Assembly (NCBI GenBank): GCA_937926205.1
Contig: CALEYL010000072.1
Location: 186,001 to 250,000, forward strand
Source: an uncultured Saprospiraceae bacterium
GTDB taxonomy: Bacteria; Bacteroidota; Bacteroidia; Chitinophagales; Saprospiraceae
Direction of reading: 5' to 3'
DNA: 64,000 nucleotides
Position numbers and translations under genes: made by a program. Numbering within the stretch: position 1 is the stretch's first letter; the number at the start of each line of letters is the position of its first letter. Below the pieces are notes generated by a model, which had not been told where the DNA came from, did no database searches, and saw nothing but the letters and a program-made list of their open reading frames with translations. Below are positions 36,170 through 43,516 of the stretch, in pieces.

Positions 36170-36581
36170 GTCAATTCTATTTTATTAAGGTGAAATTATA
36201 AAAAAAATAGAATAACCTGGATTAAAAAATAAATTATTTTTTGCCATTAAAGTATTAAAAAACAATGACTAATGATTAGTACGCAATACTAAAAAATTAA
36301 ATACATCCCTGGAATTGTTCAGTTTTCTCTAAAAAAATAAGGTGAAAATAATTGAATTTGTCTTTGCGCTGCTATTCTGTAGTTCCCATATTGCATAGGA
36401 ATTTAAGAATCACAGGAGATCGTATCTTAAAAACTAATACTAAAAATGGAAAGGGGCATTGAGACAGGCCATTAAAAGAAAAACTGCCAAAATCGATGTG
36501 TCAATTTTATCAGAAAAAGGTGAAATGTAGGAATGTTATACAAGGAGAACATATGTAGATGAAAAACTAGAGGGTTATGTG

Positions 36582-36621
36582 AAACAAAAGATTTAATCAT
36601 CAATGATTTGATCTTTTGTTT
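36582..36621 (+). terminator. Orphan terminator hairpin
   Basis: AAACAAAAGAT (36582-36592) pairs perfectly with ATCTTTTGTTT (36611-36621), with a further inner pairing AATCAT/ATGATT and a T-rich tail. No intact gene ends upstream, so it probably belonged to a gene that has decayed. Confidence 0.6.
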
Positions 36622-37059
36622 TTTATACATTATATAATATTTTATTAATTTAATAACCGCCCCAAGAAGGCTTTGATAATTTTGAGTCTATGGATAAAGT
36701 AAAAAATTTTAAGGAAAAAACAAGGTGAAACCCTTTTTCATTGTCTTTGGAGGATGAAGTTTCCGGCGACAACTTGCAGGTAATAAATGTGAGCGATAGA
36801 TAACAGCAACTGTCAATGCGGTTTTTGTAACCCCTTTTCATATAAGTAGTACCGGTGTTGCCGGGCAGCAGAATGGATGGAGGCAGGCGAGATGCTTTAC
36901 TGTTGATTTTGTGGGGTATGGCTGACAAGAAAGATGAAAAGAGTCTTGCCAGTTCGTCGACATTGAAATGTTAGTTAGAAAGATAATTAGAAAGCGTAGC
37001 TAGCCAGAGCACCATTATTAGTTACGGAGTAGAGATTAGACTTACAATCAAGTGTGCGG

Positions 37060-37083
37060 GGCCGCTGTCTGCGGGCAGCGGCC
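37060..37083. terminator. GC-rich hairpin in the long intergenic region
   Basis: GGCCGCTG (37060-37067) pairs with CAGCGGCC (37076-37083) around an eight-base loop. There is no T-run after it on either strand, so termination is uncertain. Confidence 0.35.
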
Positions 37084-37192
37084 TCATTAAAAAACGGTCA
37101 GCAAATGCCAGTCGTTGCAGATACGCAATAGATACCCTTCCGGCTTTCCTGACAAGTATTTTCTCCTGTTTCAGATTCCGCTTCCACTGTGT

Positions 37193-37257
37193 GGAGTAAT
37201 TCCTGGCTTTGCCGGAGCAATTGAATGCTTCGGTAAGAGGTGCTTCCTTTTGCCTGT
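37193..37257 (+). promoter_or_regulatory. Conserved leader, copy B (before the FN3-like gene at 37298)
   Basis: Counterpart of 34170-34234. It begins GGAGTAATTCCTGGCTTTGC, 105 bases before the ATG at 37298, and ends TTTTGCCTGT. The same short words occur in the same order and at the same spacing as in copy A. Confidence 0.5.
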
Positions 37258-37297
37258 GATGAATATTATACTCATTTATATTAAACATTATCATACT

Positions 37298-37684
37298 ATG
37301 AAAAATTTACGCGTGCAAGCCTTGGGGGCTATTCTCAAATGCTTTTTCTTTTTGGTTTTTTTGTTGCCTTCCGCTACAGAAAACGCGACAGCAGGGGTTA
37401 AATCCCAATATTACACAGCAGTACCCCCTCCGATCAATCTTACCGTTACCGGAAAAACGGCAAATGCCGTTTCTTTTACCTGGGATGGCGTTGGTAGTCC
37501 GGATAGCTTTAAAATCTGGTATTACCGCCATGAGGACAACTATACGGGGACTCCTGTATTTACAGGAAACGAATTTGCGTCGTTTTCAAATCTCCCTGCC
37601 GGGACCTATGACTTCTTCTTTGTATCGATATACGGAGGAACGTATTCTGAATCTATCCTTGAGGCTGACATCGTTATGGAATAA
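37298..37684 (+). CDS. Short exported FN3-like protein, copy B
   Basis: Encodes 128 residues from the ATG at 37298. The open frame extends to 37115, but only this start gives a signal peptide (ILKCFFFLVFLLPSATENATAG) and it follows the conserved leader at the same distance as in copy A. The mature part is one FN3-like domain (INLTVTGKTANAVSFTWDGVGSPDSFKIWYYRHEDN ... LPAGTYDFFFVSI). It faces the ~480-residue helical protein at 37733. Function unknown. Confidence 0.75.
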   Translation: MKNLRVQALGAILKCFFFLVFLLPSATENATAGVKSQYYTAVPPPINLTVTGKTANAVSFTWDGVGSPDSFKIWYYRHEDNYTGTPVFTGNEFASFSNLPAGTYDFFFVSIYGGTYSESILEADIVME

Positions 37685-37693
37685 CCCTTGTGT

Positions 37694-37726
37694 GCGACCA
37701 CCCATGCGAATGGGATGGGTGGTCGC
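37694..37726. terminator. Bidirectional hairpin between convergent genes, pair B
   Basis: Perfect 12-bp stem GCGACCACCCAT (37694-37705) / ATGGGTGGTCGC (37715-37726) with a nine-base loop, lying between the two stop codons at 37684 and 37733. It sits at the same place as the hairpin in pair A but has a different sequence. Confidence 0.75.
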
Positions 37727-37732
37727 CCCTTA

Positions 37733-39175
37733 CTAAAGAAGGCCAGCCTGCCTGAGCAACCATGTCCGATAGTACAAAAGTTTAAAGCTCTGTATTTCAG
37801 CAATCAATTCTGCTTTGTCTTTAGTGCCTATTATTATTTTTTTAGATGTTCTGACAAAATTCAGGGATGCATTGATGATATCTGATTTATCTTTTTTATA
37901 GCGATTCATCAGGTATTGTTCGAAGGCATGGCAATAGGGTAAGAGATATCTGATATCCTCTTTTAATTCCTGGTTGCTCATCAGGATCATTGATCTGGAA
38001 CGAATTTCAGAATGAGGGTCTGAAAAAACCAGGCCTTGCAAGGTAGAAATGACATCGGAATAGTTCCCTTTTTCAAATAAAATGATGGCTTTCCCCAGTT
38101 TAGATACTTTTTCCTGAATATCCGGGGGAAGTTGGGGGGCATATTCAACAGCAAAATTCTGAACCCAGTCCCATGCGCTTTCTTTGCAGGCTGTGTTTAT
38201 GATGCTTGTATAATAATTGGCCGAAATGATTCCATCTTTCGTAAAAAAACCATTTTCTACTCCAAAGACATTCATGTCGTGCGCCAAACCCATAAACTCC
38301 CGATTCCCAAGCCGGATCTGGATGGCGGCGTAATTTTGCAACGCCACAAGGATTTCAAATCGTTCTCCAGGAGCAATACAATCAAGATTTTCCTTAAGCA
38401 TCGCTTTTACCTTTCCATAGTTGTTTTTGTTGGCATTAATGATCAGGATAAGCATTTCAAGATAGATGGCAATTAAAGGATTGTTCTGGATTTGGGAAGA
38501 AGAAACAATCGCCATCAGGCTGTTCAATGGAAAAGCTGACGCAGTATCTGGATTAATCTCCCCTTTCAAAAACTTATGCGTTTCTATCACGCAGGCAAGC
38601 TTAAGGCGGGTAACAGCATAAAAGCTATCTAAATTTTCGATGAAATTCGGAATACTGTTCTGGACCTTTTCTCCGGCTTGATTGGCGGATACGTAATTTG
38701 TCAGGTAGCTGGCCAGCATCTGGTTTAAATAACCCGGCACGTCTGTAGGAAGTGTACTTTTTATTGCCTCTTTGAGCGAAAGCCGGTGCTTTTTCAATTC
38801 CCGATCCATTTTTCGCTCCATCAAAATGGTCGACCAGATCAAGTCTCTTTCCACAGATGGAGTGCTGATTTTCTGGTACCACAGAAAATCTTTCAACCAG
38901 AGTGAGAGTTCGGAAAATTTGTTCAGTAGCTTTTTGACCTTTGTGTTTCTGACTGCTGAAGGTGCTTCCGGCAGTTGTTCTTTATAAATTTTCAGGTATA
39001 CCTGATCAGTGGAAAGAGCGTTGCTGTCGAAATCAGGATTAAAGGCTTGTACATACCTAAAAACCCTTAAAGCAGTTTTGTCTTTCCTGTGGTAAAGCTT
39101 GAGAAATTGACCAAAATCAGCCAATTCTTCAACATCCAGTTGTTTCAAAGCGGATAAGAATTTACTTTTTTTCAT
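37733..39175 (-). CDS. ~480-residue helical-repeat protein, copy B
   Basis: Encodes 480 residues, soluble and helical, starting MKKSKFLSALKQLDVEELADFGQFLK. It is a paralogue of the protein at 34715, best conserved over the first ~100 residues and in the layout of the following helical repeats (RLKLACVIETHKF matches RLACEMRNREK; NPLIAIYLEM matches NPLIHAYVEI). It has no recognisable catalytic motif. A TATCTTTG box on the minus strand at 39359-39352 could be its promoter. It faces the short exported protein at 37298. Confidence 0.75.
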   Translation of the reverse strand: MKKSKFLSALKQLDVEELADFGQFLKLYHRKDKTALRVFRYVQAFNPDFDSNALSTDQVYLKIYKEQLPEAPSAVRNTKVKKLLNKFSELSLWLKDFLWYQKISTPSVERDLIWSTILMERKMDRELKKHRLSLKEAIKSTLPTDVPGYLNQMLASYLTNYVSANQAGEKVQNSIPNFIENLDSFYAVTRLKLACVIETHKFLKGEINPDTASAFPLNSLMAIVSSSQIQNNPLIAIYLEMLILIINANKNNYGKVKAMLKENLDCIAPGERFEILVALQNYAAIQIRLGNREFMGLAHDMNVFGVENGFFTKDGIISANYYTSIINTACKESAWDWVQNFAVEYAPQLPPDIQEKVSKLGKAIILFEKGNYSDVISTLQGLVFSDPHSEIRSRSMILMSNQELKEDIRYLLPYCHAFEQYLMNRYKKDKSDIINASLNFVRTSKKIIIGTKDKAELIAEIQSFKLLYYRTWLLRQAGLL

Positions 39176-39351
39176 GAATATATATTGTTACAGGGAAATT
39201 CGTTGCTTTTAAATGAAAAGTGATGCATATATGCACAATGCTGCTGGAGTAAAATAAAAAACATATAATGTTTGTTTTGATCATTTAATAAATTTGATTT
39301 TATTTTAATGTTTATTTAATAGAAACTTTACTGCAAACCATTGCAGGCAAA

Positions 39352-39359
39352 CAAAGATA
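39352..39359 (-). promoter_or_regulatory. Bacteroidota -7 box for the helical protein, copy B
   Basis: The minus strand reads TATCTTTG, an exact TAnnTTTG match, 177-184 bases upstream of the start at 39175. No clear -33 TTG was found. Confidence 0.4.
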
Positions 39360-39427
39360 AAAAAAGGTAGGAAATAGGGGGAAACTTATAGTGTCTCGCA
39401 AAAGAAGCAAACAGGGGATATGACCCG

Positions 39428-39435
39428 TATCTTTG
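39428..39435 (+). promoter_or_regulatory. Bacteroidota -7 box for the small HTH protein
   Basis: TATCTTTG on the plus strand matches TAnnTTTG exactly and lies 56-63 bases before the start at 39491. No clear -33 TTG was found. Confidence 0.4.
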
Positions 39436-39490
39436 AAATATAGAATGAGGATAAGATTAGATAACATACTATTATATATAACAACTATTT

Positions 39491-39817
39491 ATGATGGAAA
39501 TACGCAAAAGTATCCTGGATAGATTTCAGGAACACATAGATATTAGTTATGACAACTATTGTAAGATGCACGGAGCGCGCAAAAATGAACAAGGGTTGAT
39601 TACCTGGCTAATAGACCAGGAGTTGATACCAGCTACACTTTTGCACAGGTATACGCTCCTCAAAGAATTCGAGGAACTACACCTGGAAAAGGCCATACAG
39701 AAAACGGCTGTTGTAAATGTCCTGGCTCATCGGTTTAATATTTCGGAAAGAACCGTTTGGAGCATTTTGAAGCAGGCAAATCCCCGGACGAAGCACGCTG
39801 GGACGGAGAACAGATGA
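39491..39817 (+). CDS. Small helix-turn-helix protein
   Basis: Encodes 108 residues (a second ATG follows immediately at 39494). No signal peptide. The C-terminal part (KTAVVNVLAHRFNISERTVWSILKQ) is a helix-turn-helix with the pattern V-L-A-x-R-F-N-I-S-E-R-T-V, typical of DNA-binding domains. The N-terminal ~60 residues are helical and of unknown family. It stands beside the helical/FN3 pairs, is driven divergently from copy B, and is a plausible local regulator. It ends before its own terminator at 39917. Confidence 0.65.
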   Translation: MMEIRKSILDRFQEHIDISYDNYCKMHGARKNEQGLITWLIDQELIPATLLHRYTLLKEFEELHLEKAIQKTAVVNVLAHRFNISERTVWSILKQANPRTKHAGTENR

Positions 39818-39916
39818 GGAAATAGATGTTTTAATTCAGTTAAAAACTAGACAGTTAAAATTATCAGAGTTACAGAAGCAAAAATTAGCCTAGAAGAAAG
39901 AATAGAGGAATATGAC

Positions 39917-39957
39917 AACAGGAAATCAATTAAATGAATTGATTTCCTGTTTTTTAT
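39917..39957 (+). terminator. Terminator after the small HTH gene
   Basis: Perfect 15-bp stem AACAGGAAATCAATT (39917-39931) / AATTGATTTCCTGTT (39937-39951) with a five-base loop, followed by TTTTA. It lies 100 bases after the stop codon. Confidence 0.85.
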
Positions 39958-40267
39958 GACAACAAAAAAACGATCGGAAAAAGGTCGGGCGTAAATGAAT
40001 ACATAACCCTCTACATAAAGTGAAGTATTGGAAGAAGGCTGAATGCTCTGTATGAAGACGATAAGGATTTTATTTTGTGCTTGGTTAAGCGAAGAACGGA
40101 TGAATCCTTGTTCGAGAGATGGCCGGGTATAAGGCTCTTCCTGCTAATTTGACTTCACATACAGAAAGTATCATTTTGAAAAGCCGCCAGGTTATCCAAT
40201 GGTTTTGCCAACAAACATGGGCGTGTATTTTTTGTAAAAGCATGCCATGTTTTTGAAAAAAACAGCG

Positions 40268-40301
40268 GTAAAAAGCCGCTGCCTACTGGAGGCAGCGGCT
40301 T
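40268..40301 (-). terminator. Terminator of the polysaccharide deacetylase gene
   Basis: AAGCCGCTGCC pairs perfectly with GGCAGCGGCTT (40273-40283 and 40291-40301, seven-base loop). In the minus direction the stem is followed by TTTACCGC after a short T run. It lies about 80 bases past the stop of the deacetylase gene at 40383. Confidence 0.8.
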
Positions 40302-40382
40302 AATTAAACCATATAAAGCGAAAAACAAACATTTATCTCTTTTCCGTAAACACTTTGCAGCATCTGAAGCAGGAATCCGGCC

Positions 40383-41036
40383 TTATGCTGTTTTGCGGAA
40401 GGTTTGACCCATCGCCAGTGCCAGCTCATCTAATTTTTCAAAAACATATCCGAGAGCGCTGTAGTGTTCGAGCACTTTTGGCAGGGCATATTTCAGATTT
40501 GCTTCTGCTTTGAGGCTGTCGTGAAAAACGATGATGGAACCCGGGCCGGCATGATCCGTAACGTTGGCCAGGCATTGTTCCGGGGAAATGCCGGTGTCAA
40601 AATCTCCGCTAAGCACATCCCACATGACGATTTGGTAATGACGCTGAAGGAACTGTGCCTGACTGGGCTTCAAACGCCCGTACGGCGGGCGAAACAGGGT
40701 AGAACCCGTTTGGCGTGCGCAATGGCGCACATTGTGGAAATAGGGAATATTGTCGCAGGCCCAGCCACTCAGGTGATTGAAGGTATGGCTACCCAAAGCA
40801 TGCCCGGCAGCTTTCACCTGTTCAAAGACAGATGTGTTCTTGCGAATGTTATCCCCGACACAAAAAAAGGTTGCTTTAGCTTTGTATTGCTCCAGTTGGG
40901 ACAACACCCAGGGTGTTACTTCTGCAATGGGGCCGTCGTCAAAGGTCAGAAAAATGGTTTTCTCCTGTGTACGGACGTGCCAGATAAAGTTCGGAAACAG
41001 GTTCCGGATGAAATTAGGCGTTTTAACAAGGTACAT
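40383..41036 (-). CDS. Polysaccharide deacetylase (NodB-type)
   Basis: Encodes 217 residues with all five NodB motifs: TFDDGP at 31-36 (catalytic Asp33, metal Asp34), SHTFNH at 83-88 (metal His84, His88), RPPYG at 116-120, WDVLSGDFD from 139, and HDS at 172. It should remove acetyl groups from an N-acetylated glycan such as peptidoglycan or surface polysaccharide. There is no clear signal peptide, only a short mildly hydrophobic N-terminus, so its location is uncertain. It is divergent from gltX. Confidence 0.9.
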   Translation of the reverse strand: MYLVKTPNFIRNLFPNFIWHVRTQEKTIFLTFDDGPIAEVTPWVLSQLEQYKAKATFFCVGDNIRKNTSVFEQVKAAGHALGSHTFNHLSGWACDNIPYFHNVRHCARQTGSTLFRPPYGRLKPSQAQFLQRHYQIVMWDVLSGDFDTGISPEQCLANVTDHAGPGSIIVFHDSLKAEANLKYALPKVLEHYSALGYVFEKLDELALAMGQTFRKTA

Positions 41037-41360
41037 AGCCGTTTTTATTTATGTTCATGGATAAAAGGATCATGGGCATATCTTGTTTTCTGAGGTTTCA
41101 GGCTTTGCGCAAAATCATTAACTTTGCAGCCGCTCGTTCAAAAAAATCTGAACAAAGTTGCCAACAGCGTGCGCATACTTGAACAGGATAGCAGATATAG
41201 ACTTGTAGTTGCTTTAAAAGGGAGCTTAATGTCGTGGTGAGTTGCTTTGTCTGGTTGTTTTTTGAGGAACGTTTGCCTGCTGCGTTTTGCTGCTTAGCCA
41301 GAAAAATAAAAGTGGAGACGAGCTGAATTATTATCAAAAATGAATTAATCAAAAAGTCTG
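41037..41360. other. Divergent promoter region between the deacetylase and gltX
   Basis: No gene was recognised. A TAACTTTG box at 41119-41126 points toward gltX; nothing else stands out. Confidence 0.5.
41119..41126 (+). promoter_or_regulatory. Bacteroidota -7 promoter box upstream of gltX
   Basis: TAACTTTG followed by C matches the TAnnTTTG consensus exactly. It lies about 235 bases before the gltX start, which would give a long leader; no clear -33 TTG at the usual spacing. Confidence 0.35.
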
Positions 41361-42908
41361 ATGACTGATATTTCCAAATCAACGACACCTGCAAATAAAG
41401 TCAGGGTCCGTTTTGCCCCAAGCCCAACTGGTGTGCTCCATATCGGAGGAATACGGACCGCATTGTACAATTACCTGCTAGCCAAACAGCAGGGAGGCAG
41501 TTTTATATTGAGAATAGAAGATACCGACCAGGGGCGTTATGTTCCCGGTGCGGAGGCTTACATCGCAGAAGCATTGCAATGGTGCGGCATGATTCCGGAT
41601 GAAGGTCCTGGTTTTGGCGGCGAATACGGGCCTTACCGTCAATCAGAGCGAAAGGATATTTACCGTCACTATGCTTTGGAAATGATCGAAAAGGGTACGG
41701 CTTATTACGCTTTCGACACCCCTGAAGCGCTGGATGCACAGCGTCAGGCTGACCCTAATTTTAAGTACGGCGCCGCTGTGAGAATGTCGTTGGAAAATAG
41801 CCTTACACTGGGCCTTGAGGAAGCGGAGCGTCGTATCGCAGCAGGCGCCCCCTGGGTCATCCGCCTCAAAGTTGTTGAAAATGAGACCATACATATCCAC
41901 GACCTGATTCGCGGAGAAGTGACTTTTCAAACGAGTGAGCTGGACGACAAAGTGCTGTTGAAGTCAGATGGAATGCCCACCTATCACCTTGCAAATATCG
42001 TGGATGACCACCTGATGAAAATCACGCACGTCATTCGGGGCGAAGAATGGTTGCCGAGCACGGCGCACCACGTATTGCTTTATCGCGCGTTAAACTGGGA
42101 AGATACCATGCCTCAATTTGCGCATTTGCCGTTGATCATGAAGCCTGTTGGCAACGGGAAACTGAGCAAAAGGGACGGCGCTAAGTTGGGGATTCCGGTG
42201 TTCCCGATTTCCTGGAAAGCGGACAAGCCGGAAGATGCGGTTGTGGGGTTTCGGGAATATGGATTTCTGCCGGATGCAGTGGTCAACTTTCTGGCTTTGC
42301 TTGGATGGAGCCCGGGAACGGAGCAGGAAATTTTTTCTATGGAAGAACTAAGCAGCGCTTTCTCCATAGAAAAGATTAGTAAATCAGGCGCGCGTTTCGA
42401 CTTCGACAAAGCGAAATGGTTCAACCAGCAATACATTATGGCCAGGGATAATGCAACTTTAGCGGCCATGGTGCGTCCGATAGTAGAAGCCCACGGGCAT
42501 CAGCCGGAGGCGGCGTTTTTAGAAGCTTTTTGCGGGTTGATGAAAGAGCGTGTGACGGTATTGCCGGAGTTTTGGGACAACGGCTATTACTTTTTCGAAG
42601 AAGTACACAGCCACGATTTATCGGGTATCGCTAAAAAATGGAAAAAAGAGCAGCGTCCGGTTTTTGATTTGTTGTTAGAGGCGTTTTCGGTGTTGTCACA
42701 ATTTGACGTTGAAAATCTCAAAGCTGCTACTGATCAATTCATGGCACAAAATGAACTGAAAACGGGGGATGTCTTCCCGGTCCTTCGGGTGGCTTTAGCC
42801 GGCACCATGAAAGGCCCGGCAATTTTTGATATGATGGCGTTGCTCGGTAAAGCAGCGTCAGTGAAGCGCCTCCAAAATGCATTTGATTACTTTGATCAAG
42901 CTATCTGA
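41361..42908 (+). CDS. gltX: Glutamyl-tRNA synthetase
   Basis: Encodes 515 residues. It has the class I synthetase signatures: RFAPSPTGVLHIGGIRTALYNYLLA (HIGG at 27-30), the glutamate-binding RIEDTDQGRYV, WCGMIPDEGP, and KLSKRDG at 267-273 (KMSKS-type loop). Length and order fit a bacterial GluRS, which charges tRNA-Glu with glutamate in the cytoplasm. A 63-residue acidic protein starts 3 bases after its stop and should be co-transcribed. Confidence 0.97.
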   Translation: MTDISKSTTPANKVRVRFAPSPTGVLHIGGIRTALYNYLLAKQQGGSFILRIEDTDQGRYVPGAEAYIAEALQWCGMIPDEGPGFGGEYGPYRQSERKDIYRHYALEMIEKGTAYYAFDTPEALDAQRQADPNFKYGAAVRMSLENSLTLGLEEAERRIAAGAPWVIRLKVVENETIHIHDLIRGEVTFQTSELDDKVLLKSDGMPTYHLANIVDDHLMKITHVIRGEEWLPSTAHHVLLYRALNWEDTMPQFAHLPLIMKPVGNGKLSKRDGAKLGIPVFPISWKADKPEDAVVGFREYGFLPDAVVNFLALLGWSPGTEQEIFSMEELSSAFSIEKISKSGARFDFDKAKWFNQQYIMARDNATLAAMVRPIVEAHGHQPEAAFLEAFCGLMKERVTVLPEFWDNGYYFFEEVHSHDLSGIAKKWKKEQRPVFDLLLEAFSVLSQFDVENLKAATDQFMAQNELKTGDVFPVLRVALAGTMKGPAIFDMMALLGKAASVKRLQNAFDYFDQAI

Positions 42909-42911
42909 ACC

Positions 42912-43103
42912 ATGGCAAAAAAACAAACAGACGAAAAAAAGGCAAAGGACGCTTCACTGGAAAGTTTTGACATCCGGGTAAATGAATTCGGGGAAATCAT
43001 TGCGAATGTTGACCTAGAGAGCCTGAATGATTTTCTGAATAAAAATGTGGAAGACAAAAAATTCAAGGATCGCTCCGATCTGCCTTTGTCAGAAGAGGAG
43101 TAA
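42912..43103 (+). CDS. Small acidic protein downstream of gltX
   Basis: Encodes 63 residues, rich in Lys and Glu (MAKKQTDEKKAKDASLES ... DLPLSEEE). It starts 3 bases after the gltX stop, so co-transcription is likely. No known domain. The middle (FDIRVNEFGEIIANVDLESLNDFLNKNV) has a well-formed strand-helix pattern, so it is probably a genuine protein. Confidence 0.75.
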   Translation: MAKKQTDEKKAKDASLESFDIRVNEFGEIIANVDLESLNDFLNKNVEDKKFKDRSDLPLSEEE

Positions 43104-43516
43104 TCTTTAGAATTTGCGCACCTGATTGCTTATCGTGAATCGGACTCAGGATGTCATTCTGCCGCCGCTTTGTCAAGATTTTAGAGGTGTTTTCGCATCG
43201 AATCGGCAAATATTCAATATCTTGCCAACCGTTTTATAAGGCCTGTTAAAACAGGTCATTACATCACAAAAACCGATCATCCCATGAACATGACGCTAAA
43301 AGCAGTTGGCATCAACTGCGCAGCTTTGTTTTTACAAACCCTCTTCTTCCCACAAGCATATCCGAAGATCAGTTTGCTCCACGCAAACAGAATACAATTC
43401 AGTAACAGATTCTGAGCATACAAAGGCTTGTTCCGGTTTTAAAAGGAACAGCGTAACTTCAATCAAGTTTTTTATAAAACCGAAATTCATTCCTTTGTAC
43501 CAAACATACTATTGGC
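43104..43516. other. Intergenic region, only a weak small frame
   Basis: A 43-codon frame at 43284-43415 (MNMTLKAVGINCAALFLQ...) has a hydrophobic start, but no other support. A TTCCTTTG sequence near 43491, one base off the -7 consensus, could belong to the adhesin gene that follows. Confidence 0.4.

Larger units (their letters stand above)
36170..37297. other. Long intergenic region with gene remnants
   Basis: This 1.1-kb stretch is AT-rich at its left end. It contains a strong plus-strand terminator with no intact gene before it (36582-36621), a short in-frame stretch just ahead of that terminator (read as LRQAIKRKTAKIDVS), a hairpin at 37060-37083 (GGCCGCTG/CAGCGGCC) and the leader of the next gene. 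A 92-codon minus frame at 36650-36928 has no family match. It looks like decayed genes. Confidence 0.5.
39176..39490. other. AT-rich divergent promoter region
   Basis: No gene. It carries two exact TATCTTTG boxes in opposite directions, one for the helical protein (minus) and one for the small HTH protein (plus). Confidence 0.55.
39818..40382. other. Intergenic region with two terminators
   Basis: Contains the terminator of the small HTH gene (39917-39951) and, reading the other way, that of the deacetylase (40273-40301). No gene was recognised between them. Confidence 0.55.

Noticed and set aside
36650..36928. A 92-codon minus frame, or a decayed peptide-precursor gene on the plus strand
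   Set aside because: Neither strand gives a family match; the plus frame has several stops.
40464..41093. A 209-codon plus-strand frame opposite the deacetylase
   Set aside because: All five NodB motifs lie on the minus strand, so this frame is a shadow.
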